Shown here: positions 1-6,102 of the stretch, one piece after another
Layout: every line of letters begins with the position of its first letter
Position numbering within the stretch: the stretch's first letter is position 1
Assembly (NCBI GenBank): GCA_964585325.1
Contig: CAZPCT010000045.1
Coordinates: 1 to 22,943 of the forward strand
Reading direction: 5' to 3'
Source: CAZPCT01 sp964585325
Lineage (GTDB): Bacteria; Patescibacteriota; Minisyncoccia; JACQLN01; CAZPCT01
Length of the DNA: 22,943 nt
Program-made: the position numbers and the translations under genes
The notes under the pieces: model-generated
Seen by the model: the letters and a program-made list of their open reading frames with translations, nothing else
What the model was told of the DNA's origin: nothing
The model's database searches: none

Positions 1-513
1 GAAGAATTCCGAAAGGTTTTTGGCCACGACTATCACGAAGCGTATCACAATCTAGGAGTGAACCAAGAAGATTACAAGAGGTTCAGCGAGCTTTTCCACG
101 AAAAAATTCTTACAAAATCTCCAGTATTGTTTGAGGGTACTAAGGAAGTTCTAGAAACACTGGCAGTGGACTACACGCTCCTCCTGGTTACTGCAACTTC
201 AAAAGCGGAAGCTACACAAAAGTTATTTCGCTTTGGGTTAACCAATCTGTTTAAGTATATTGAGGGAGTGGAGCCGGACAGAAGTAGCAGTAAGACGGAA
301 CACATTGAACGTTTGCTTGGCGATCTTAACTTGGGCAAAGATGAGGCGATATATATCGGGGATCGGGACATTGATTATGAAGTAGCCCAAGAATCGGGAA
401 TAGATAATCTTGTTTTGGTCGAATATGGTTGGGGTTTTAGCGAAAGCATGAGAGATAAGGCTGTAATTGTCGAAAGACCCGCAGATCTTGTCTCTGTCAT
501 AAGGGCTATATAA
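1..513 (+). CDS. HAD-family hydrolase (phosphoglycolate phosphatase-like), 5' truncated
   Basis: The frame is open from base 1, so the gene begins upstream of the window; a GTG at 58 is only an internal codon. The visible part carries HAD motif II (LLLVTATS, the Thr/Ser that binds phosphate), a Lys in the SSSKTEH segment as motif III, and motif IV YIGDRDIDYEVA with the acidic pair that holds Mg2+. The nucleophile motif I (DxD) must lie before base 1. Family knowledge: such enzymes hydrolyse small phosphate monoesters such as phosphoglycolate or nucleotides in the cytoplasm; the substrate cannot be read from sequence. It is followed after 53 bases by a small unknown gene and a 2H phosphoesterase, with a shared terminator at 1527. 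Confidence 0.85.
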   Translation, partial: EEFRKVFGHDYHEAYHNLGVNQEDYKRFSELFHEKILTKSPVLFEGTKEVLETLAVDYTLLLVTATSKAEATQKLFRFGLTNLFKYIEGVEPDRSSSKTEHIERLLGDLNLGKDEAIYIGDRDIDYEVAQESGIDNLVLVEYGWGFSESMRDKAVIVERPADLVSVIRAI

Positions 514-566
514 ACAACAATTTACCTATTGGCGCCCACGACTTATTTTAGGCCAGAACTGACGAT

Positions 567-863
567 ATGAATTTACCCCAACAAAATAAAAATGACTTTG
601 TCACTCACGGTTGTGAGCAGGTGCTTAGATTCTCTCAAGTTGAATCTTGGAATGACTTGTCTGAAGCATTGAAAGTACAGCTGGGTTTTAATATGGGGGT
701 TGTCGCGCTCGGCTTGGACCTCACCAAAGAAGAAAGTTTTCAAGCCCTTGCCGATGTGAGAGAAGGACGGGTTTCAATGGCACATTTTCGGGACCATATA
801 AAATCATTGATTGCATCGCGCGAAGTCAAAGTAGACGAGACAAAAATTGCACGGCCGTTTTAG
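567..863 (+). CDS. Hypothetical 98-aa protein
   Basis: I do not recognise this protein. It is 98 residues, soluble, with no signal peptide or membrane segment, and looks mostly helical. It holds a hydrophobic stretch near the middle (FNMGVVALGLDL) and a charged C-terminal half. The ATG at 567 has no Shine-Dalgarno sequence. The stop codon lies three bases before the next start, so it is almost certainly co-transcribed and translationally coupled with the 2H phosphoesterase. It is kept as real because the reading frame is tightly packed between two recognisable genes on the same strand. Confidence 0.65.
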   Translation: MNLPQQNKNDFVTHGCEQVLRFSQVESWNDLSEALKVQLGFNMGVVALGLDLTKEESFQALADVREGRVSMAHFRDHIKSLIASREVKVDETKIARPF

Positions 864-866
864 AGT

Positions 867-1487
867 ATGCCCATGCAACCAACAGAAAAAAATGAAACAG
901 AGTATGTTGTAAGTATCCGTATTACTCTTCCGGAAACCGTCCGTAGAGTAATAAAAAAGGAGAAGGATCGTTTCGCTTCCCAATACGGGAGTGGCTATAA
1001 ATCTGAACCCCACGTAACACTGTATCTTAGCAGGTATACTAAAGATGGCTTTTCTAAGGTGATACACGATCTCAAGGAGCTCCATTTTAAGCAATTCACA
1101 TTTTTGTTACTGAGTCCGAAGATGGTTAAAGAGAACGGACTGCGACGCAATCTCTACATTGTAGATGTTTCCAACAAAGAACAGCTGCGGGAGCTACACA
1201 ACACAGTTGTAAACGTGGCCGACCGTTATCGCAGCCCACTTCTGCGGGAAAAAGAACAAAAACACTTGGAGCAAGGATTATACTCTGACTCAGAGTGGTA
1301 CCCGCATATCTCTCTTGGAGAAGTTGGTATAGATGATGCGCAGCCCGAACTCTCAGATATTGAGAAGAACCTCAGGCAAATAAGAGGAGAGGAGATTGTC
1401 GTCCTGAATCTCACTGTATTTTTCCACGGAAGAGAACGGGGTGAGGAGGAAGCAAAATTAGTTAAAGAGGTTTTGATACCATTTTGA
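867..1487 (+). CDS. 2H phosphoesterase superfamily protein (2'-5' RNA ligase-like)
   Basis: The 206-aa protein carries the two HxT/S signatures of the 2H superfamily: PHVTLYLS with His49/Thr51 and YPHISLGE with His147/Ser149. These would form the symmetric active site that cuts or joins 2',5'- or cyclic-phosphodiester bonds. Family knowledge: members include ThpR-type 2'-5' RNA ligases, cyclic phosphodiesterases of tRNA splicing by-products, and oligoadenylate phosphodiesterases. Which activity this one has cannot be decided. The start may be ATG 867 or ATG 873, two codons on. It is the last gene of the left operon; a strong hairpin terminator follows 40 bases later. Pairing with a HAD phosphatase would suit processing of a phosphorylated RNA or nucleotide product, which is inference. 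Confidence 0.8.
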   Translation: MPMQPTEKNETEYVVSIRITLPETVRRVIKKEKDRFASQYGSGYKSEPHVTLYLSRYTKDGFSKVIHDLKELHFKQFTFLLLSPKMVKENGLRRNLYIVDVSNKEQLRELHNTVVNVADRYRSPLLREKEQKHLEQGLYSDSEWYPHISLGEVGIDDAQPELSDIEKNLRQIRGEEIVVLNLTVFFHGRERGEEEAKLVKEVLIPF

Positions 1488-1526
1488 CTCCGGCCGAGAC
1501 GCCTCAAGTATTGGAGTGACACAAAT

Positions 1527-1549
1527 AAACCGTCTTGCAGACGGTTTTT
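1527..1549 (+). terminator. Rho-independent terminator of the left operon
   Basis: A perfect 9-bp stem, AAACCGTCT (1527-1535) with AGACGGTTT (1539-1547), closes on a TGC loop and ends in a T-run at 1545-1549. It lies 40 bases after the 2H phosphoesterase gene and only 17 bases before the next start codon. Confidence 0.85.
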
Positions 1550-1550
1550 A

Positions 1551-1559
1551 TGATACGTT
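1551..1559 (+). promoter_or_regulatory. Possible extended -10 for the gene at 1566
   Basis: TGATACGTT reads as a TG-extended but poor -10 hexamer (TACGTT) exactly six bases before ATG 1566. An alternative is TATGAT at 1549-1554, eleven bases before the ATG. Either would give a leaderless or nearly leaderless transcript. It directly abuts the preceding terminator. The match is weak and is supported mainly by the same geometry at other genes in the window. Confidence 0.4.
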
Positions 1560-1565
1560 AAAGAA

Positions 1566-2528
1566 ATGAAAATAAGGCAGGACATTTATGACACGTACTG
1601 GCGTTTTGCCGCGGAAAGACAGAACATCTTTTTTAAGCGTTTGCACGGAGAAAAGTCGCCGTTTACTAGCGACCCTGTCTTGCAAACATATAAATTTTGT
1701 AACGCGTACCGGGCAAGCGACAGAGTGTCCCAATACCTCATACAGAACGTCATTTATAATAAAGAGCGGAGCGTAGAGGACGTTGCGTTGCGCATAGTGT
1801 TGTTCCGCCTACTCAACAAGATTGAGACGTGGGAGGCGCTTGAGAAAAGGGTGGGCGAAGTATCTGTGAGTTCATTTTCTTTTACTAAGTACGCAAACAC
1901 CTTGTCAGCCTTAAAGAGAGAGCAGCCCATCTATGGCAACGCGTTTATTTTGGCCGCGCACAAAGCGTACGGACACGCGGAAAAGCACAAAAACCATCTG
2001 GCGCTTCTTGAGGACGTATTTATAACACACCCTCTGGTGGCAGACAGAATAATTAAAGCTCCTACGTTGGAACTGCTCTACACCAGACTCAAGGAGTTGC
2101 CCCTTTTTGGCACGTTTATGGCGTACCAAGTGGCCATTGACCTTAACTACAGTGAGATTTTTGATTTTTCAGAAAACGACTTTACGGTGGCGGGCCCGGG
2201 TGCTGTGCGAGGCATCAGAAAATGCTTTGTAGATGCGGGCGGAAAAAGCACTGCTTACATCATTAAGTGGATGGTAGAGCAGCAGGACCATGAGTTTGAG
2301 CGGTTGGGTATTGAGTTCAAAGACCTGTGGGGACGGAGCCTCCACGCGATTGACTGCCAGGGTCTTTTTTGCGAAGTGGACAAGTATTGCCGCGTGCGGC
2401 ATCCGCATCTTAAGAGTGAGCGTGTGCGTATAAAAAACACATTCCAGCCGCACGTTCGCCCCATTAGGTTCTTCTACCCACCCAAATGGGGCATAAACAA
2501 TAAGGTACGGAGTACCCCTGCTACGTAG
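1566..2528 (+). CDS. aGPT-PPlase / 5-hmdU DNA kinase helical-domain family protein
   Basis: This 320-aa protein matches, from memory of the family, the helical domain found in phage 5-hydroxymethyl-dU DNA kinases and in alpha-glutamyl/putrescinyl-thymine pyrophosphorylases. Signature stretches are YDTYWRFAAERQNIFFKR near the N-terminus, YKFCNAYRASDRVSQYL, LFRLLNKIETWE, a helix-hairpin-helix-like FGTFMAYQVAIDLNYS with GPGAVRGI after it, and CQGLFCEVDKYCR near the C-terminus. In phages these enzymes help build hypermodified thymines in DNA. Here there is no P-loop kinase domain and no kinase or thymidylate hydroxymethylase neighbour, so it stands alone. Its role in a cellular genome is unknown; modified-base recognition or removal is speculation. 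No Shine-Dalgarno precedes ATG 1566. Confidence 0.7.
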   Translation: MKIRQDIYDTYWRFAAERQNIFFKRLHGEKSPFTSDPVLQTYKFCNAYRASDRVSQYLIQNVIYNKERSVEDVALRIVLFRLLNKIETWEALEKRVGEVSVSSFSFTKYANTLSALKREQPIYGNAFILAAHKAYGHAEKHKNHLALLEDVFITHPLVADRIIKAPTLELLYTRLKELPLFGTFMAYQVAIDLNYSEIFDFSENDFTVAGPGAVRGIRKCFVDAGGKSTAYIIKWMVEQQDHEFERLGIEFKDLWGRSLHAIDCQGLFCEVDKYCRVRHPHLKSERVRIKNTFQPHVRPIRFFYPPKWGINNKVRSTPAT

Positions 2529-2592
2529 CGGGACACAGAGTGTCCGCGGAGCTAATGCACGAGACGCGCTGGTCTTAGGTCCATAAATTTCG

Positions 2593-2598
2593 TATACT
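2593..2598 (+). promoter_or_regulatory. -10 box of the coiled-coil gene
   Basis: TATACT lies eight bases before ATG 2607. A transcript starting about seven bases beyond the box would carry a leader of about two bases. No convincing -35 is seen. Confidence 0.5.
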
Positions 2599-2606
2599 AA
2601 ACACAT

Positions 2607-2891
2607 ATGGCATCAGAAATAGACATACTCAACCGGGCTCAAGGAGCTGACGAGCAGGAAAGGGAAAAGAAGAATAGGGAGCTTAGAGATTTAGAAATTG
2701 AAATGAAGCGCCTGAGTTCTGACATTGAGACCCTAAAAAGAGACCTTAAAGAAAAAGAGTCTAAACTGGAACGCGCACAACAAGGAGCAAACCAGATCAA
2801 CTCGGATATGGTGGCCATTGACCGCAGAATCCAGAGACGCCTTAAAGACATAGACGACTTTCAAAAAGAGCAACGAAAAAAGGCGGCGTAA
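2607..2891 (+). CDS. Small coiled-coil protein
   Basis: The 94-aa product is highly charged and almost entirely heptad-like from residue 15 to 90, with E, K, R and Q at surface positions and L, I and M at regular spacing (for example LEIEMKRLSSDIETLKRDL). It has no signal peptide, membrane helix or enzymatic motif. I do not recognise a named family; such proteins are usually structural or adaptor coiled coils. It has its own -10 box and its own terminator and so is a single-gene unit. Its position directly after the hypermodification-family gene may or may not be functional. Confidence 0.75.
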   Translation: MASEIDILNRAQGADEQEREKKNRELRDLEIEMKRLSSDIETLKRDLKEKESKLERAQQGANQINSDMVAIDRRIQRRLKDIDDFQKEQRKKAA

Positions 2892-2905
2892 GGTTAGAGG
2901 AGAAG

Positions 2906-2930
2906 ACGGGTGCTCCCAGCGCCCGTTTTT
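2906..2930 (+). terminator. Rho-independent terminator after the coiled-coil gene
   Basis: The 8-bp stem ACGGGTGC (2906-2913) pairs with GCGCCCGT (2919-2926), with one T-G wobble, around a TCCCA loop. It is followed by T2926-T2930. It sits 14 bases after the stop codon. Confidence 0.85.
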
Positions 2931-2945
2931 GATTTAGACAATGCG

Positions 2946-2974
2946 TTGACACCTTATTATTAGTGTGCTGTTAT
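2946..2974 (+). promoter_or_regulatory. Sigma70-type promoter of the EamA transporter
   Basis: A perfect -35 TTGACA (2946-2951) is spaced 17 bases from TGTTAT (2969-2974), a 4/6 match to the -10 consensus. It predicts a leader of about 44 bases. This is the only promoter in the window with a clear -35 hexamer and a conventional leader. Confidence 0.65.
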
Positions 2975-3024
2975 GTGTGTATTCGTACCCTGTAATCTAA
3001 ACCGAAACGAACGGGGGGTGTGTC

Positions 3025-3942
3025 ATGCACCGGAGGACCCTGCTTGGCCTGCTGGGTGTGTTGGGCATCTGGCTGACGGCAGGGCTGGCCCTTCCGTTCG
3101 TCAATGCCCCCGTGTTCCAGAACGCCTTTTCCGAAGAACGCCTCATGGTGTTCCGAGGATTCGGCACGGCGCTCCTAGCGCTTGTGTGGGTCGTCCTCTT
3201 TGAACGGCCCCGGAGTCTCATTCGGTATTACGACGAGGATGCGGGTGTAGTGCGGTTCCTTAACGGCTACACCGCTCTCATCGCGCTCACATTGCCGTTT
3301 GCCACCCTCGGACTCTTCAATGGTATACGCAACTGGGGGGCGAGCCCAACGATCATCGTCATTACGGCGACGCCTGTGGTGAACATCGTCATTGGCTTCT
3401 TTATTGGGCGCCGCCTCCCGTGTGCGGCCGTGTTGGGCCTGGCGGCGGTGTTCGGCGGGGTGGCCGTGGCTCTCTGGGGCGGTGAGTTTGTCCTTGTGGG
3501 ATTCGCCTGGGCGGCCTTTGGCACGCTTATGAACGGCTTTCTCTACGAGTGGTTCGCTCGGGGGAAGGGCACGCTCATGAAGATGTGCTTCTGGGCCATG
3601 GTTGGTATGGGAGTCCTGGGACTGGTGCTCAGTTGGGGTGAGAGTTGGCAAGGTATTCTCAGTCCTCACCTATCGGTGCTTGTCTCCCAGTGGATCTTCG
3701 TGGGAGGGTTCCTATACTGGGTAGCCAACCTGCTTGCGTTTCAGAAGCTGCCCACTACCGAGGCAAGTGTGCTGGCCCAAGGCGAGACGCCCGCGGTCAT
3801 CATGGGGGCGTACATCCTTCTGGGCGAGTCTCTAACCGTATCCCAGTGGGGCGGAGTCGTGGCGGCGCTATTCGGGGCCGGAACCCTGGCGTATTGGCTG
3901 GCCAGACAGTCGGCCGAAGAGCCCAAGGCCGAAGCGCTCTAA
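3025..3942 (+). CDS. EamA/DMT-family transporter
   Basis: The 305-aa protein is very hydrophobic and can be read as about ten membrane segments in two EamA-like halves, roughly residues 1-150 and 160-300. The second half ends with the typical LAQGETPAVIMGAYILLGES then a Gly-rich last helix. Family knowledge: drug/metabolite transporters export amino acids, metabolites or drugs across the cytoplasmic membrane; the substrate cannot be predicted. Start ATG 3025 is preceded by GGGGGG about seven bases upstream, an RBS-like signal absent from most neighbours. The gene is much richer in GC than its surroundings: I count 46 G/C of 60 at 3421-3480, against 19 of 60 at 5041-5100. It forms a monocistron between two terminators, suggesting lateral acquisition. 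Confidence 0.85.
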   Translation: MHRRTLLGLLGVLGIWLTAGLALPFVNAPVFQNAFSEERLMVFRGFGTALLALVWVVLFERPRSLIRYYDEDAGVVRFLNGYTALIALTLPFATLGLFNGIRNWGASPTIIVITATPVVNIVIGFFIGRRLPCAAVLGLAAVFGGVAVALWGGEFVLVGFAWAAFGTLMNGFLYEWFARGKGTLMKMCFWAMVGMGVLGLVLSWGESWQGILSPHLSVLVSQWIFVGGFLYWVANLLAFQKLPTTEASVLAQGETPAVIMGAYILLGESLTVSQWGGVVAALFGAGTLAYWLARQSAEEPKAEAL

Positions 3943-3985
3943 GCGACTGACAGTCCTTCTGTCTAAAGTGTGGGGTTCAGATCTA

Positions 3986-4021
3986 AGGCGCGCGGGTTTC
4001 CCCGCGCGCCTGCTCGTTTTT
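3986..4021 (+). terminator. Rho-independent terminator after the EamA gene
   Basis: An 11-bp perfect stem, AGGCGCGCGGG (3986-3996) with CCCGCGCGCCT (4001-4011), has a TTTC loop. GCTCG then separates it from five T's (4017-4021), so the T-run is offset by five bases. The -10 of the next gene begins four bases later. Confidence 0.75.
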
Positions 4022-4024
4022 ATA

Positions 4025-4033
4025 TGCTACAAT
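4025..4033 (+). promoter_or_regulatory. Extended -10 promoter of the terpene-cyclase-like gene
   Basis: TGC-TACAAT is a TG-extended -10 box ending 12 bases before ATG 4046, predicting a leader of about six bases and no room for a Shine-Dalgarno. The same element and the same 12-base spacing occur before the exonuclease start at 6052. No -35 is possible, because that region is the preceding terminator stem. Confidence 0.6.
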
Positions 4034-4096
4034 TTTTTCACTACAATGAACGAACGAAAACCAACAGCGTTTGAACGTAAACTTGCGATTACGGAC
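4025..4096 (+). repeat. Left copy of the exonuclease 5'-end direct repeat
   Basis: This segment aligns without gaps, at a constant offset of 2006 bases, to 6031-6102. The extended -10 matches at 6 of 9 bases and the start codons align. Codons 1-17 match at 39 of 51 bases; codons 5-17 (4058-4096) match at 33 of 39, with all six differences at third codon positions. Encoded residues 5-17 read KPTAFERKLAITD here and KPTAFERNLAITD in the other copy. Confidence 0.8.
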
Positions 4097-4936
4097 GCTG
4101 TAGATCAAGGACGCTCATATCTCCTTTCTAAAATCAAAGACGGTATTTGTTGTGAATTTCCGCAACTTAGACATGGTGCAAGTTGGGCGTGGAGTACGGC
4201 TTGCATAGGTTCAGCTCTGGCGGAGTTTAACTCTGTGCCGCCCGAAATGGTTGGTTCTATAGTTGACTTACAAGACCAAAAGGGAGGTTGGGCTTATAAT
4301 CGTCAGGTTCCTTCGGACGCCGACAGTACCTTGAGGGTTCTCCAGTTTCTTAAGAAAGTAGGATTCACCAACAAAGACATACTTAAAAGAGCGGAACAAT
4401 TTATTCTTTCACATCAGAACTACGATGGTGGGTTCGCGACATACCGAGTAGAGGCGATGGAACGGATGGGCTACCAGGGTCGTGGTTGGACTCTGTCCCA
4501 TCCATGCGTAACGGCACTGGCGCTTAATGTTATTTCAGACAAGTATGCGCGCTCACGTGCCAAACAATTTATAAATAGACGACTTGCGCATGGAGATGCG
4601 CGTGCCTACTGGTGGACGACTCCTTTGTATGTTCTTTATGAAATTAAGGAACGTCCGCGGACTAGGCTTACATCTATAGATTCTGTAGAACTGTCCCTTA
4701 GACTTTTGCTTGAAGCAAAATTTGGACGTCCTAATATTGATATGGTGACTAACCTGTTGGAGTTACGGTTGTCAGACGGAAGTTTTCAAGAGAGTCACGT
4801 GTTTCGCATCCCCCGCCCCCATCAAAGCCTTTCGGATATTACTGAACAAGAAGAAGTGGTTGAAGACAAAAAGAGAACTTTCGCTACTGCGGCTGCCATT
4901 GTTGCGCTCTCGCGACAGCGTGCGCTATTGGGTTGA
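4046..4936 (+). CDS. Class II terpene cyclase-like protein (prenyltransferase/squalene-oxidase repeats)
   Basis: From ATG 4046 the product is 296 aa. The frame is open further upstream, but that part overlaps the EamA terminator. It has QW-type repeats, QDQKGGW (76-82) and QNYDGGF (124-130), and a DADST motif (91-95) resembling the DxDD/DxDTT general-acid motif of class II terpene cyclases. Family knowledge: these fold as alpha-barrels and protonate a prenyl chain to start cyclisation. Known bacterial class II diterpene cyclases are about 500 aa, so this is roughly a single-barrel version. The convergent neighbour is a polyprenyl diphosphate synthase, supporting a terpenoid role. Residues 1-17 are copied from the exonuclease gene at 6052 and are probably not part of the cyclase fold. 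A protein prenyltransferase beta-like role is less likely. Confidence 0.7.
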   Translation: MNERKPTAFERKLAITDAVDQGRSYLLSKIKDGICCEFPQLRHGASWAWSTACIGSALAEFNSVPPEMVGSIVDLQDQKGGWAYNRQVPSDADSTLRVLQFLKKVGFTNKDILKRAEQFILSHQNYDGGFATYRVEAMERMGYQGRGWTLSHPCVTALALNVISDKYARSRAKQFINRRLAHGDARAYWWTTPLYVLYEIKERPRTRLTSIDSVELSLRLLLEAKFGRPNIDMVTNLLELRLSDGSFQESHVFRIPRPHQSLSDITEQEEVVEDKKRTFATAAAIVALSRQRALLG

Positions 4937-4953
4937 AAACCATTCTCCCTAGT

Positions 4954-5940
4954 TCAATCCTTATAGCCGGCCTCAGAAAGTTTGGAGTGGTCCCAATATG
5001 CTGGGGAATGTAATGCTTCAACAAAATCTTTAAATATACCCGTCCATCTTTTGGGAAGAAAGTTTTTTATATCTTCAAATTGAGCTATTTCTTGCTCTAT
5101 AAGCATTTCACTCGCAGCTATGGTTTGAGGAGTGATTATTTTACTTCGAATGTTCTCATAGGACTCCGGTTCCATAGCCTGGCCAATAAAAGGGTCTATT
5201 TCCTTCCGCCTTACTAGGCCGTTCTGAAGGCTAATTGCCAACATGAGGTTAAAAGGAATACGATAAAACTTTTTTCTTTCGTCCCGTACATCTTTTTGGA
5301 TCGTATCCCGCAGATCATTTGTCATTTGATATAAATTTCCCATAATCTCTCCCATGTGAGTAGCAGTTGCATTGTCCGCGTCCTCCTCTCCTAGACTGGC
5401 GGCTAATGTACAAATGGCAACAAATAGTGACCGTGTTTTCTTAAGGGCGATTTCCATATAAAGAGTTATGGGTTCTTTCTTCCAAAGGCTCCATCTAACG
5501 TCGGCTAGCTCTCCAGCGCTCATTTCACTCCCCGCGCTTGCCAAAACATTTCCTGCTTCCACATTTCCTCTATACGCAGAGGAAATAGCATGACCAAAAA
5601 GAAAATAAGGGAGAATAAATGCAGTGTCCTTTCCTTGTTGCAAGTGAAATGTGGGTCGTTGTCGTCGTGTTTCGTCAAAATCCAGAATATCGTCTGCGAT
5701 GATACTGGCTCTATGCACCAATTCTATTCCCACGGCAATATCTGACAACTTTTTGTCCACTTCCTCCACACTTGTCGCAAGATATAAAAACAAGCTCGGC
5801 CTAATTCTTCTACCTGGCCAGATACCATCCCGAATAAGTTGTTGGAGCTCGACTGGGACTTCTGCCGTTATCCAACGGTTCAGACCAGATTCTACTGCAA
5901 GCCGGTAAGGTGTAATTTTATCTAGGAATGCTGTACTCAT
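4954..5940 (-). CDS. Polyprenyl diphosphate synthase family protein
   Basis: The 328-aa protein has the family's ordered motifs: GRRIRP (43-48, allylic/IPP phosphate contact), the first aspartate-rich motif DDILD (83-87) followed by ETRRQRPTFH, and KT (168-169). The second aspartate-rich region, NDLRD (208-212), has Asn in place of the first Asp. Family knowledge: such enzymes condense IPP with allylic diphosphates to give FPP, GGPP or longer chains using Mg2+. The altered second motif leaves activity uncertain. Start ATG 5940 has GGGAG nine bases upstream. It converges on the terpene-cyclase-like gene with 17 bases between stops and no visible terminator. Its AT content (19 G/C of 60 at 5041-5100) is higher than that of the flanking genes. 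Confidence 0.85.
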   Translation of the reverse strand: MSTAFLDKITPYRLAVESGLNRWITAEVPVELQQLIRDGIWPGRRIRPSLFLYLATSVEEVDKKLSDIAVGIELVHRASIIADDILDFDETRRQRPTFHLQQGKDTAFILPYFLFGHAISSAYRGNVEAGNVLASAGSEMSAGELADVRWSLWKKEPITLYMEIALKKTRSLFVAICTLAASLGEEDADNATATHMGEIMGNLYQMTNDLRDTIQKDVRDERKKFYRIPFNLMLAISLQNGLVRRKEIDPFIGQAMEPESYENIRSKIITPQTIAASEMLIEQEIAQFEDIKNFLPKRWTGIFKDFVEALHSPAYWDHSKLSEAGYKD

Positions 5941-6030
5941 GTTGGCGTACTCCCAATAAAAGCACAGTAAGATGCCTTTTACTACTTATTTAGAACTGAA
6001 CGTTTGTATCTGAAGGTGGATAATAACCCG

Positions 6031-6039
6031 TGTTATAGT
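6031..6039 (+). promoter_or_regulatory. Extended -10 promoter of the exonuclease gene
   Basis: TGT-TATAGT is a TG-extended -10 box ending 12 bases before ATG 6052, giving a predicted leader of about six bases. CTGAAG at 6010-6015 is a poor -35 at 18-base spacing. It is homologous in position and sequence to the box at 4025-4033. Confidence 0.6.
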
Positions 6040-6102
6040 AAGCTAAACCACATGGACATGAAAAAACCAACAGCATTTGAACGCAATCTGGCCATTACAG
6101 AC
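6031..6102 (+). repeat. Right copy of the exonuclease 5'-end direct repeat
   Basis: This is the probable parental copy of the repeat at 4025-4096. Here the repeated codons run straight into a complete Exo I motif (DVETTG), so the segment belongs naturally to the exonuclease. The two copies flank the terpene-cyclase-like and polyprenyl-synthase genes. Confidence 0.8.

Noticed and set aside
2531..2545. Small hairpin GGACAC-AGA-GTGTCC after the hypermodification-family gene
   Set aside because: It has only six pairs and no T-run follows, so it is not a convincing terminator. It is too short to call a regulatory site.
3175..3669. Long minus-strand open frame opposite the EamA gene
   Set aside because: Its product is a low-complexity charged sequence typical of the antisense of a GC-rich membrane protein, and the plus-strand frame has clear membrane segments.
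3968..4045. In-frame extension of the cyclase-like gene back to an ATG at 3968
   Set aside because: The extra 26 codons lie in the EamA terminator hairpin and the promoter. The homologous exonuclease gene begins at the position matching ATG 4046.
4025..6102. Transposon or integron interpretation of the repeat-flanked terpenoid pair
   Set aside because: No transposase or integrase gene and no terminal inverted repeats are visible. The repeat is explained by the exonuclease 5' end, so no mobile-element class is assigned.
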